The position numbers were made by a program, and so were the translations under genes. Positions 28,335 to 36,930 of a stretch of DNA of 64,000 nucleotides are shown piece by piece. The DNA is from Glaciimonas sp. PAMC28666. GTDB lineage: Bacteria > Pseudomonadota > Gammaproteobacteria > Burkholderiales > Burkholderiaceae_D. The DNA is taken from the NCBI RefSeq assembly GCF_016917355.1, contig NZ_CP070304.1:3906001-3970000 (forward strand). Direction: 5' to 3'. Within the stretch, counting starts at the first letter, position 1, and every line of letters begins with the position of its first letter. The notes under the pieces are model-generated. The model had not been told where the DNA came from, ran no database searches, and worked only from the letters and a program-made list of their open reading frames with translations.

Positions 28335-29855
28335 ATGAATACATCTCTTATTCTGGGTATTGTCGGCGCCGGAGCAATGGGGCGGGGCATCGCTCAGATT
28401 GCTGCCATAGCCGGCATACAGGTCAAGTTGTACGACCGGCAAGCGGGTGCCGCCGACGATGCACATCATCTCATTACCTTGCAGTTACGTAAATTGCAGG
28501 AAAAAGGCCGGCTAACCGATCTGGTGGTGGATGCCGCCATTAACAGCATTGCGCGGGTCAATACGCTGGACGCATTTCAAAATTGCGATATCGTTATCGA
28601 AGCGATCGTCGAAAATCTCGATGCCAAACGTGAATTGCTGGGCTGCCTGGAAGGTATCGTCGGGCCCGACTGCATCTTTGCAAGTAATACGTCGTCATTA
28701 TCGGTGACGGCGATTGCTGCCGCTGCCACGCATCCCGACCGGGTTGCCGGCCTTCATTTCTTCAATCCAGTGCCATTGTTGAAGTTGGTCGAGGTCATTC
28801 CTGGGTTGCTTACCGCTGAACCGGTGGTACAATTTTTGATCGATTTTGTCCACAAGATGGGGCATAAACCGGTTCGCGCGACGGATACGCCGGGATTTAT
28901 TGTCAACCATGCGAGCCGGGGCTATTTGACTGAGGCGCTGCGGATAGTCCAGGAGAATGCCGCTAACTTTGCGCAAATTGATGAAGTCATGCGCGAGGCT
29001 GCCGGGTTTCGCCTGGGACCGTTCGAGCTATTAGATTTAACCGGGCTGGATGTTTCGCATCCTGTAATGGAGTCGATTTACCAGCAGTATTATCACGAGC
29101 CTCGCTATCGTCCCAGTGTCATCACCGCACAACGCCTGGGAGCCGGTTTGTTGGGACGCAAAAGTGGTCGTGGATTTTATTGCTATGAAAATGGCGTGAT
29201 CCGTAAAGACGCGGTCCCTGTGGTCGAAGCGCCAGCGCAACCATGGTCCGGAGCAGTGTGGGTTGCGCGTGCAGACCCACGCACCTCAGCAAAGATAGAG
29301 GCCTTGCTATCGCGCTGTGGCGCAATCCTGGAAACAGGACAAAAACCTTCTGCTGCGGCGCTGTGTCTGGTAGTACCGATGGGCGAAGACGTCAGTACCT
29401 GTGTCTTGCGCGAAAGGCTTGATGCACCGCGAACGCTGGGTATCGACACGCTGACGGATTGCTATGGGCGCTTGACACTGATGAGCAACCCAGCGACCGA
29501 CAGGGCGCTGGCGCAACAGGCGCAAGCGTTATTAGCGCGGAGCGGGCAAGCCGTTACCTTGATAAAGGATAGCTACGGTTTTATCCTGCAGCGGGTCTTG
29601 GCCATCATGGTCAACATTGGTTGCGACATCGCCCAGCAAGGAATATGCACCCCCGAGGATCTCGATTGCGCGGTCGAGACAGGCCTGGCTTATCCGCGTG
29701 GGCCATTAGCATGGGGCGATCATATCGGTGCAGATCAGGTGCTGACCATATTGAAGAACCTGCATCAAACCACCGGAGACCCGCGCTATCGGCCCAGTCC
29801 CTGGTTGATGCGACGTGCCCAATTGGGATTGTCGTTGCGTCACTCGGATAATTAA
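28335..29855 (+). CDS. 3-hydroxyacyl-CoA dehydrogenase, PaaH-like
   Basis: 506 residues. The NAD-binding [17 protein letters not shown] is at the N-terminus, [11 protein letters not shown] and [14 protein letters not shown] (catalytic His) lie near residues 115-150, and two C-terminal HAD domains are present. The size matches the PaaH/PaaC group of phenylacetate and related aromatic pathways rather than the 280-residue short enzymes. It sits 9 bases after the RidA-like gene and would oxidise a hydroxyacyl-CoA formed after ring opening. Confidence 0.9.
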   Translation: MNTSLILGIVGAGAMGRGIAQIAAIAGIQVKLYDRQAGAADDAHHLITLQLRKLQEKGRLTDLVVDAAINSIARVNTLDAFQNCDIVIEAIVENLDAKRELLGCLEGIVGPDCIFASNTSSLSVTAIAAAATHPDRVAGLHFFNPVPLLKLVEVIPGLLTAEPVVQFLIDFVHKMGHKPVRATDTPGFIVNHASRGYLTEALRIVQENAANFAQIDEVMREAAGFRLGPFELLDLTGLDVSHPVMESIYQQYYHEPRYRPSVITAQRLGAGLLGRKSGRGFYCYENGVIRKDAVPVVEAPAQPWSGAVWVARADPRTSAKIEALLSRCGAILETGQKPSAAALCLVVPMGEDVSTCVLRERLDAPRTLGIDTLTDCYGRLTLMSNPATDRALAQQAQALLARSGQAVTLIKDSYGFILQRVLAIMVNIGCDIAQQGICTPEDLDCAVETGLAYPRGPLAWGDHIGADQVLTILKNLHQTTGDPRYRPSPWLMRRAQLGLSLRHSDN

Positions 29856-29895
29856 TTCTCATCTAAAACCCAATCCATCTATTCAGGAGATTTAT

Positions 29896-31083
29896 ATGAC
29901 ATATGCCAAAGCCCCTTTTCATTGGGACGACCCATTATTATTGACAGAACAATTGACGGACGATGAGCGCATGGTACGCGATGCTGCCCAATCCTATTGC
30001 GAGGGTAGACTCGCACCGCGCGTACTGGAATCCTTTCGGCACGAAACAACCGATCCGGCAATTTTCCGAGAGATGGGCGAGCTTGGTTTGCTGGGTGCCA
30101 CGATCCCCACAGAATACGGTGGCTCCGGTTTAAATTACGTCAGTTATGGTTTAATCGCCCGTGAAGTCGAGCGAGTCGATTCCGGTTACCGGTCGATGAT
30201 GAGTGTACAAAGTTCATTGGTGATGGTGCCGATCAACGAATTCGGCAGCGCAGCGCAAAAACAGAAGTATTTGCCCAAGTTGGCAACCGGCGAGTGGATA
30301 GGTTGCTTCGGCCTGACAGAGCCGAATCACGGCTCGGATCCCGGCAGCATGGTTACGCGCGCCAAAACCGTACCGGGCGGCTACGCAGTTTCAGGTGCGA
30401 AGATGTGGATTACCAACAGCCCGATTGCCGACGTGTTTGTAGTGTGGGGAAAGACCGACGATGGCAAGATCCGGGGCTTCATTCTGGAAAAAGACTGGAA
30501 AGGCCTGTCAGCACCGGTCATTCATGGGAAAGTCGGGCTACGAACTTCGGTGACTGGCGAGATCGTGATGGATGAAGTATTCGTTCCGGAAGAAAATCTG
30601 CTGCCGCATGTCGAAGGCTTAAAAGGACCATTCACTTGCCTGAATTCGGCACGCTTCGGAATTGCATGGGGTGCGTTGGGTGCCGCCGAGTATTGCTGGC
30701 ATGCTGCGCGCCAGTACACGATGGACCGTATCCAGTTTGGCCGTCCGCTGGCTGCTAACCAGTTAATTCAAAAAAAGCTGGCCGACATGCAAACCGAGAT
30801 CACGATGGCTTTGCAGGGTTGCTTGCGTCTGGGCCGCATGAAGGATGAAGGTACTGCCGCGGTTGAAATTACATCGATGATGAAGCGCAACTCCTGCGGC
30901 AAGTCGCTCGATATCGCCCGTACGGCACGCGACATGTTGGGAGGCAATGGCATCTCGGATGAGTTTGGGGTGATACGTCATATGGTGAATCTGGAAGTCG
31001 TGAATACCTATGAAGGCACGCATGATGTGCATGCCCTGATATTGGGTCGCGCCCAGACCGGCATTGCGGCGTTTGCCAATTGA
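29896..31083 (+). CDS. gcdH: Glutaryl-CoA dehydrogenase
   Basis: 395 residues. [15 protein letters not shown], with the Arg-region/His-Gly-Ser-Asp-Pro pattern specific to glutaryl-CoA dehydrogenases, is near residue 135. [16 protein letters not shown] follows, and [17 protein letters not shown] supplies the catalytic Glu. It converts glutaryl-CoA to crotonyl-CoA and CO2. CAGGAGA precedes ATG 29896, 40 bases after the hydroxyacyl-CoA dehydrogenase. Its place at the end of the operon suggests that the pathway delivers glutaryl-CoA, or that this is the housekeeping gcdH recruited here. Last gene of the rightward operon. Confidence 0.9.
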   Translation: MTYAKAPFHWDDPLLLTEQLTDDERMVRDAAQSYCEGRLAPRVLESFRHETTDPAIFREMGELGLLGATIPTEYGGSGLNYVSYGLIAREVERVDSGYRSMMSVQSSLVMVPINEFGSAAQKQKYLPKLATGEWIGCFGLTEPNHGSDPGSMVTRAKTVPGGYAVSGAKMWITNSPIADVFVVWGKTDDGKIRGFILEKDWKGLSAPVIHGKVGLRTSVTGEIVMDEVFVPEENLLPHVEGLKGPFTCLNSARFGIAWGALGAAEYCWHAARQYTMDRIQFGRPLAANQLIQKKLADMQTEITMALQGCLRLGRMKDEGTAAVEITSMMKRNSCGKSLDIARTARDMLGGNGISDEFGVIRHMVNLEVVNTYEGTHDVHALILGRAQTGIAAFAN

Positions 31084-31242
31084 TCGACTTTGTTGCATGA
31101 ATCTCCGGAGGAAACTCAAGGGTTGCTTTGCTTTGCTTTGGTTTGTGATGTGACCGGCACGTTATTGGTGGCTAATGCGGTGATTTTTATTCTCTGCGCG
31201 TGGACGTTCGCGACGCGCTCCAGAGCCTCTCTTGAGGAAGCG

Positions 31243-31413
31243 TCAACCAAGCGTTCCAATATTATCGGAAGCAACGGTGTACTTGATCTCGAGCCACGCC
31301 GCATTGAATCTGTCCTCGACGTTGCCCATGAATGCGTTTTTGTCGGCGTCTCTGACCTTGGCGTATCTAAAAGGCTGGGCCAGCAGCCACTTGACCCAAG
31401 CTTCGTAGATCAC
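31243..31413 (-). CDS. Small ORF translationally coupled to the carbamoylase-like gene
   Basis: A 56-residue frame that starts with GTG inside the GTGA overlap with the stop of the upstream gene (31410-31412) and ends at TGA 31243-31245. The sequence begins VIYEAWVKWLLAQPFRYAKV and is hydrophilic after a short amphipathic stretch. I do not recognise a family. The coupled start and open frame support a real or recently truncated gene, but chance cannot be excluded. Confidence 0.35.
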   Translation of the reverse strand: MIYEAWVKWLLAQPFRYAKVRDADKNAFMGNVEDRFNAAWLEIKYTVASDNIGTLG

Positions 31414-32315
31414 AAAACTTCAATAAGCAGCCCATATTTTTCCGGACGCCGATTGAGTTTCAAATTAAACTCCCCCTCCTTGCCGGGCAGGCACGCATCC
31501 AGATCACACTCGGCAACCGCGAGCTCGTCACCAATGCCGGAAGTTTCGGCGACAATCTCACCAGTAGGTGCAATGATGCACGTCCCTGCCATCATGTCGC
31601 AACCTTCTTCCAGCCCCGCCTTGGCAACTCCCACGACCCAGGTACTGTTCTGGTAAGCGCCCGCCTGCATACAAAGACGGTTGTGAAACAGGCGCTGAGC
31701 TGGACTTTGTGTCTGGCCTGGATTGAGCAAAGGCGTATTGTAGCCGAGCGTGATCAACTCCACCCCCTGGAGCGCAAGTATGCGGTAGGTTTCCGGCCAG
31801 CGTCGGTCATTGCAGATTGCCATGCCAACTTTCCCGCCAAAGGCGTCGAACACGGGAAAACCGAGGTCACCCACCTCAAAATACATTTTCTCGAGATTTT
31901 GAAATGGATGCTCCGGATGGATCTCACTGTACCCCGGCAGATGCACCTTGCGGTATTTGCCGACGATTTGCCCCTCCTTACTGACCAGTACCGAGCTGTT
32001 GAACCGCTGTTGACCGTCCAGTTCGGCGTATCCCAGGGAGAATCCGATGCTGAGACGTTTCGCCGCCTCAAACAGCGCGACCACAGGTCCTTCAGGCATG
32101 GTCTTTTCGTAATAGCTGTCAAGCTCCACCGGGTCGGTGACCTCCCAGTGTGGAAAGAAGGTGGTGAGCGCCAGTTCGGGGAACACCGCAAGGTCACAAC
32201 CACGGATACTGGCTTGCTCAAGCAGGGCGATCAGGCGTTTGACAACCATCTCTCTGGTTTCGGTTTTCGCGATTGGGCCAAGCTGAGCGGCCGCTACTTT
32301 AACAATACGTGCCAT
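31410..32315 (-). CDS. Carbon-nitrogen hydrolase, N-carbamoyl-D-amino-acid hydrolase-like
   Basis: 301 residues, nitrilase superfamily. The catalytic triad is in place: Glu47 (FPELAL), a Lys in KYRKVHLPG near residue 127, and a Cys in AICNDRRWPETYR near residue 172. These positions and the NDRRWPE context match D-carbamoylases, which release D-amino acids from N-carbamoyl precursors, rather than nitrilases or beta-ureidopropionases. No hydantoinase is in the window. It forms a tight minus-strand group with small unknown ORFs on both sides and is convergent with gcdH. Confidence 0.88.
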   Translation of the reverse strand: MARIVKVAAAQLGPIAKTETREMVVKRLIALLEQASIRGCDLAVFPELALTTFFPHWEVTDPVELDSYYEKTMPEGPVVALFEAAKRLSIGFSLGYAELDGQQRFNSSVLVSKEGQIVGKYRKVHLPGYSEIHPEHPFQNLEKMYFEVGDLGFPVFDAFGGKVGMAICNDRRWPETYRILALQGVELITLGYNTPLLNPGQTQSPAQRLFHNRLCMQAGAYQNSTWVVGVAKAGLEEGCDMMAGTCIIAPTGEIVAETSGIGDELAVAECDLDACLPGKEGEFNLKLNRRPEKYGLLIEVL

Positions 32316-32320
32316 AGTGT

Positions 32321-32626
32321 TCAGACCTTAAGTTTGCAGGGCGCCACATTGATCTGAACCTTCGCATTGACCATCAGCCACGCTTCGGTGCTCGGGGGTG
32401 CCAGCTCTCCGCCGGGGAAGTCGTTCATGCGGACAGGCTTGAACCTGCCGAAGTAACGGGCGCCGTCCAGCCTCACTGCGGTCTTGCAGACATAGGCCAG
32501 GGTGGCATCGGTGAGCGCCAGGGCGGAGATACAGACGACGTCGCCGTCGCGTGTTACGGGTGACATGGGGCGCGATCTGTGGTCGCAAGCAACAGGTGCG
32601 TTGCCCAGGTATTCGAGTGATGACAT
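32321..32626 (-). CDS. Hypothetical protein upstream of the carbamoylase-like gene
   Basis: 101 residues from an ATG preceded by GGAGC. It contains several Cys, a DGDVVCISALALTDATLAYVC segment and the YFGRFKPVRMNDFPGGE stretch. It reads like a small globular or barrel domain; no family is recognised. Only 5 bases separate it from the hydrolase, so the two are one operon and the protein may be a partner or accessory. A longer upstream frame from 32677 is proline-rich and less likely. Confidence 0.6.
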   Translation of the reverse strand: MSSLEYLGNAPVACDHRSRPMSPVTRDGDVVCISALALTDATLAYVCKTAVRLDGARYFGRFKPVRMNDFPGGELAPPSTEAWLMVNAKVQINVAPCKLKV

Positions 32627-33242
32627 AGATAGCTCCGGTGGAAGGGGCGGGAACGGGGCAACACCAAGGTGATGCAAACCGCGTTAGCGTATGCCCATGC
32701 GCATGCATTGGTAGCCGCTGAAAGCCCAAATCTAAAATGTATTTTCAGTTCAGCCTATTGAAATCATAGTCTATACCAATATCACCATAAAATAAAACGC
32801 TGCAATATTTTTTGCTTTCTGTGGATTATATAAAGCTGTAGCATAACAATCTGTTGCCCAGTCATCGTGCATTAAAAAAACGCGCTATGCCTTCTGCTCC
32901 TTTTAACCGCAACTGAAACGTTCCGTCGCAAAACGCTTTCGTGTGCGGCTCGGCCGGTTGGCAAGGACATGGTTTCAGATTGAACGTCTTCGTCACAGTA
33001 GGTTATCGATTATTTCATCTGATAAACCTAACATATTTGATACTTTTTCAGGTGCTTTTTCCATCTGCCAGTTCGGTGACGGAAGCCTCAATGCGCGGTT
33101 TAAAAGCGAGATTTAAACACTTTACAAGGAAGCTAACATCCGGTGTAGTTGAATCCTTTTTGGCGGTGAAGGCTGTTTCACGCGATGTGTAATCCTGACA
33201 TTATTACGATATAATCACAGACCAATCTTACATTCCGTGTAT
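32627..33242. other. Divergent intergenic region, no gene seen
   Basis: About 610 bases between the minus-strand hypothetical gene and the GntR gene, AT-rich in the middle. It must hold both promoters. TATAAT at 33210-33215 lies 28 bases before the GntR ATG and is followed by CACA; a matching -35 element at normal spacing is not evident. No convincing ORF or repeat found. Confidence 0.5.
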
Positions 33243-34055
33243 ATGACCTTATCGACTATTATTCCACCTCTTTCTGCCACGAAGGGCATCGCATTGCATC
33301 GCCAGATATTTCTGGTGTTGCGCGACGAAATTTCGCGCGGTATGTACCCCGATGGCGCGCTACCTAAAGAAGAAACGCTGTGCGAGCGCTTTGGCGTGTC
33401 GCGCATTACGGTGCGGCGCGGCTTGAATGATCTCGCAGCGCTCGGCGTAGTCGAACGGCGGCACGGACGTGGAACCTTCATAGTCGGTGGCCCATCGCAG
33501 GCACGTCCGGCACCTAGCCTAAGTATTATCGACGACCTCCGCAAAACCGCGATGGAAACGGTGGTGCAGGTGCTAGAGGTCGTGCAAGATGTGCCACCGC
33601 TCGACGTAGCGAAACTTTTACTGCTACCGGCAGATGAAAAGGCGGTCCACGCTTTGCGGCTTCGCTTCAATAGCAGCGGTGCCCCCGCCATGATAACCGA
33701 CGCATGGGTGCCTGCTTCGATCGGGCGACGGGTTACCGAGGCGGCGCTCAAGAAAAAAGCATTGTACGAAATCCTGATTGCGCAAGGTATTCAGTTCGGA
33801 AGGGTAGTGCAAGAAACTACCGCAGTTGCGTGTGATCCGCAGCGGGCCCGACTGTTGCGAACCGAAGTCGGCGCGCCGTTATTAAAACTGGTGCGTCTGA
33901 TGCACGACCTCGATGCAAGCCCGGTGCTGCACCTGACAGCATACATGCCAGCCGATCGTGCTCGGATACTGATGGAAATCCCGGGTGATAGCGTTAATAC
34001 GTTATTCGCCGGACAAATTATTATCGACGGCCCCGACCAAAATGGGCCCGACTAA
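33243..34055 (+). CDS. GntR-family regulator with UTRA domain
   Basis: About 270 residues. The GntR winged helix is at residues 18-80 (LHRQIFLVLRDEIS, CERFGVSRITVRRGLNDL, VERRHGRGTFIV), and a UTRA/chorismate-lyase-like effector domain (VPASIGRR, LLKLVRLMHDL, TAYMPADRARIL) fills the rest, typical of the HutC subfamily. The effector is usually the pathway substrate or an intermediate. The next functional genes downstream are the MFS carrier at 35105 and the lyase operon at 36927, which are the likely targets. ATG 33243 is used; GTG 33237 is possible. Confidence 0.9.
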   Translation: MTLSTIIPPLSATKGIALHRQIFLVLRDEISRGMYPDGALPKEETLCERFGVSRITVRRGLNDLAALGVVERRHGRGTFIVGGPSQARPAPSLSIIDDLRKTAMETVVQVLEVVQDVPPLDVAKLLLLPADEKAVHALRLRFNSSGAPAMITDAWVPASIGRRVTEAALKKKALYEILIAQGIQFGRVVQETTAVACDPQRARLLRTEVGAPLLKLVRLMHDLDASPVLHLTAYMPADRARILMEIPGDSVNTLFAGQIIIDGPDQNGPD

Positions 34056-34104
34056 AGAGCACTGCGGAAGCACGCATCGCCGCCTCCGGAGAATGACAGA
34101 AAAT

Positions 34105-34140
34105 ACAGGCGACCGAGTCAACCTCGAGTTGTTCGCCTGT
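34105..34140 (+). terminator. Hairpin after the GntR gene
   Basis: ACAGGCGA pairs with TCGCCTGT across a 20-base loop; a TGTCGTTTCG tail follows. It lies 50 bases after the GntR stop. The T-run is poor, so terminator activity is uncertain. Confidence 0.5.
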
Positions 34141-34685
34141 TGTCGTTTCGAAGCCTTGTACCGATTCGAGTGGCTACGCCAATTGAAAGTATACCTACAG
34201 CGCAGTTGACTTTGTCCGCCTTTATATCCCGCTCCACACTCTGGCGATACGCGATCGTCACCGGAATTCAGTCGGGATGGGCTGTAGGCTGCCGCTCTCA
34301 AACATCTTTCGTACCATGCCAGTTTAATTTCCCTGTTCACTTTACGCACGTAATGGGCAGAGATTTCAGCGCCAGATGACGCTTGACCATGTGCGCCTCT
34401 CAGGCCACTCGGTCACAATTTTCCGCAAGCTTAAACCGTGCGGCTTTAATTATTGCATTTCGCATTCACCGCATGGCGTTACAAGGCTGTTCCAAAAAAC
34501 GGTCGTTATCCGCCCTTGGTGTATCAATGTTCAATCGCTGCGCTGTATTCGTTTATTTCCGCTGGGACACGTATCAAATTTGTAGAGAATATTTATAGCA
34601 TTGTATGGTGTTTATAATGTGATACACTCAGCTTTACGGTGCCACAAAGAGTGCCAACCAGTCGGCCCCCGCTAGCAGGAGACAC
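34141..34685. other. Intergenic stretch without a supported gene
   Basis: About 545 bases. Short frames occur on both strands but lack ribosome sites and recognisable protein patterns. A TATAATGTGATAC segment at 34613-34625 may be part of a promoter or operator for the next genes. Confidence 0.4.
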
Positions 34686-34943
34686 ATGAATTCAAGCAAT
34701 ATAGCAAGTAAAGCTACCTCTACAGTCGACACCGTAGATGCTGAATGGTCGCGACCATCGTTGTTTGATGTGCGGCCGGTCCCCTTGCGATTCCGATGTA
34801 TTACCGCTCTGAGCGATGTCAATTTTTCCTTCCCGCGCTGTCAAATTAGTGGACTGACGGGTTGGCGCCCACGCATTGGAAAACCAGGCCTTACCAGAAA
34901 TATTTGTAAAAAGATGCACAGCGTCGGAATTTCGACTTGCTGA
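34686..34943 (+). pseudogene. Decayed N-terminus of an ABC transporter ATPase (LivG-like)
   Basis: An 85-codon frame with a good AGGAGA site. Its residues FDVRPVPLRFRCITALSDV and NFSFPRCQISGLTG line up by eye with the start of branched-chain amino-acid ABC ATPases (xLEVRxLxxRFGGxxALxDVxFxxxxGxIxGLIG). Where the Walker A GPNGAGKTT should follow, it reads GWRPRIGKPGLTR, and the frame then stops. The result is a non-functional fragment, probably a relic of a former transporter replaced by the MFS gene at 35105. The similarity is judged by eye only. Confidence 0.45.
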
Positions 34944-35104
34944 TGGACCGGGCCTCAGATAAAGCTTAGTGCTGGCACATTCTGGTGAACAACCCCCATG
35001 CGCTTTGCGGCTATTCCACACGAAAAGAACAGCAGGAATGCGATTCGCGGCGACGCCAGCGATGCAGGCACGACCAAAAAAATACACAAAAACAGGAGAT
35101 AAGC

Positions 35105-36505
35105 ATGAAATACACCGCAGGACAGCGACTGGACCGCCTTCCAGAATCATCGTTCCACCGCCGATTGGCCGCATTGATCGGAGCGGGATTGTTCTTTGAC
35201 GCGTTCGATTTGTTTTTGGCAAGCGGCGTCATGATGGCATTGTCCACCTCGGGTTGGGCCACGATGGCGCAGAATGCCCAGTTTGCGTCGGCGGGAGCGG
35301 TCGGTGCATCGATCGGTGCTCTACTCGCCGGTTGGGTGGGTGACAAGTTTGGACGGCGCTTCGCTTTCCAATTCAATCTGCTCTTATTCGGCACCATGTC
35401 GATTGCCGCTGCCTGCGCGCCATCGATGACATGGCTCATCGTTTGCCGCTTCCTGATGGGAATTGGCCTGGGTGCCGAGGTGGTTGTCGGGTACTCGACC
35501 ATATCCGAGTTTGTTCCGCCACAAAAACGTGGCAAGTGGGGCGCGATTATCTTTTTCATTGCGACTTCCGCGCTGCCGGTATCCAGTCTCGTCAGCTATC
35601 TGGTGATTCCGCATTTCGGTTGGCGCTGGATGTTCGTCATCGCCGGGACTGGCGCATTCGTGGTCTGGTATTTGCGGAAAAAAATGCCTGAATCGCCCCG
35701 CTGGCTAGAATCCGCAGGCAGACATGCCGAAGCGCGTCAGGTCCTTGACGAGATCGAAGCGGAAGTATCAAAAAAACATATTCTTTCCGTACCCGTATCT
35801 ACTCCCGTCCCTGCTAAAGCGCCGACAGCAGCGCACTATCGCCTGATCGACCTGTTCAAACCGCCACTGCTGCGATCGACGTTGCTGGGTATGACGCTGA
35901 ACATCGTCCCATTAAGTGCCGTGTATGGGTTCATCGTCTGGCTTCCGACATTTCTTGTCAAACAAGGACTGTCGGTGACGGCCTCTCTCGGCCACACGGC
36001 GTTGATGAACACGGGTAGCCTGATAGGCATTTTTTTGGCGGGTCGTTATTCCGATAAATGGGGGCGCAAGAAAGGGATTATCGCGCTCTCCGTCATTACC
36101 GCTGGGTTAGGCTGGTGGTACTCCCATGCAGGGTCGATCGAAACAACGGCGTTAATCGGAATCACCCTGATTGCATCGATATATTGCATGGGCACATTAT
36201 CATTTTCCACTTATGTGCCGGAGCTATTTCCAACCGAGCTGCGGCTGCGTGGAACCAGCATATCGAGTACAGCGGGGCGCGTCGCGTCCATTCTTGCGCC
36301 TCAGGCGGTCAGTATTCTGTATGCCTATGAAGGCGGCGTAAGCGGCGTAATGTTCGCTATTGTCGGACTGATGTTGGCGCAGGCGATCATCATGGCGTTG
36401 TTTGGTATTGATATGACGGGCCGTTCGCTTGATGCACAGGCTATTGAAATTCCAGTCGAGACAGGCGTCGATGCGTCGACCGTTATCAAACCAAGGCAAT
36501 CGTAA
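35105..36505 (+). CDS. MFS transporter, aromatic/organic acid (AAHS-like) type
   Basis: 466 residues, 12 predicted membrane helices. FFDAFDLFLASGVM opens helix 1, GDKFGRRFAFQ is the loop 2-3 motif, and MGIGLGAEVVVGYSTISEF is the helix 4 region. MPESPRWLESAGR precedes the central loop and GRYSDKWGRKKG is the loop 8-9 repeat. Close relatives move aromatic or dicarboxylic acids with protons. AGGAGATAAGC precedes ATG 35105. The gene precedes the lyase/dehydratase operon by 420 bases and may bring in its substrate. Confidence 0.88.
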   Translation: MKYTAGQRLDRLPESSFHRRLAALIGAGLFFDAFDLFLASGVMMALSTSGWATMAQNAQFASAGAVGASIGALLAGWVGDKFGRRFAFQFNLLLFGTMSIAAACAPSMTWLIVCRFLMGIGLGAEVVVGYSTISEFVPPQKRGKWGAIIFFIATSALPVSSLVSYLVIPHFGWRWMFVIAGTGAFVVWYLRKKMPESPRWLESAGRHAEARQVLDEIEAEVSKKHILSVPVSTPVPAKAPTAAHYRLIDLFKPPLLRSTLLGMTLNIVPLSAVYGFIVWLPTFLVKQGLSVTASLGHTALMNTGSLIGIFLAGRYSDKWGRKKGIIALSVITAGLGWWYSHAGSIETTALIGITLIASIYCMGTLSFSTYVPELFPTELRLRGTSISSTAGRVASILAPQAVSILYAYEGGVSGVMFAIVGLMLAQAIIMALFGIDMTGRSLDAQAIEIPVETGVDASTVIKPRQS

Positions 36506-36510
36506 GTCGG

Positions 36511-36533
36511 CCTGGCGCTCTTGTTACGCCAGG
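36511..36533 (+). terminator. Hairpin after the MFS gene
   Basis: CCTGGCG and CGCCAGG form a 7-bp stem with a 9-base loop, 5 bases after the stop codon. No T-run follows, so it may protect the 3' end or attenuate rather than terminate. Confidence 0.4.
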
Positions 36534-36733
36534 TGGATGGGTCATAGGCTGTGCTGAGAGACATTCCCTTTCAGAGGAAGATCGGGATCAGTTTCGGTCG
36601 ATTTTCCCGCCACCGGCACGAGTGCCACTTGCAGATGAGCCACCGCTGCCTCCGCGCTCAGCTCTTAGTGAAATTGAAATTCACCGTCTCGATAGCGAAT
36701 GCATTGCTTTAGCAGAAGTGCAGAGCGCGGTGT

Positions 36734-36764
36734 TTGAAGTTTTCAGTTGTAATATTAGTATAAT
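36734..36764 (+). promoter_or_regulatory. Candidate promoter of the lyase operon
   Basis: TTGAAG at 36734-36739 and TATAAT at 36759-36764 with a 19-base spacer. The -10 box is followed by CACATATTGAC. TATAATCACA is identical to ten bases ahead of the GntR gene (33210-33219), which hints at shared control. Confidence 0.4.
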
Positions 36765-36798
36765 CACATATTGACAAATTCACCGAAGGGTAGCTAAG

Positions 36799-36930
36799 AT
36801 GTCTGACCCAGCAGCAAAGAACGAGAACGCGGCAGTAACAACGGCCGACCAGATTCTCAACATAAAACGGTGCGCATTCCGGGTCGCTCGAAATTTTACC
36901 CGGTTAGTTTTTTTCGCAGGATTAATATGA
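36799..36930 (+). CDS. Small ORF coupled to the lyase gene
   Basis: A 43-residue frame (starts MSDPAAKNENAAVTTAD) with a GAAGGG site upstream. Its TGA overlaps the ATG of the next gene (ATGA), so it could act as a leader that sets translation of the operon. No family recognised; it could also be the remnant of a longer gene. Confidence 0.3.
   Translation: MSDPAAKNENAAVTTADQILNIKRCAFRVARNFTRLVFFAGLI

Noticed and set aside
31122-31144. GCTTT tandem repeats
   Set aside because: Only three units, with no evident function or hairpin; considered simple-sequence noise.
31090-31656. Plus-strand 188-residue frame after gcdH
   Set aside because: It runs antisense to the well-supported carbamoylase-like gene for much of its length, has no family pattern and shows composition of a shadow frame.
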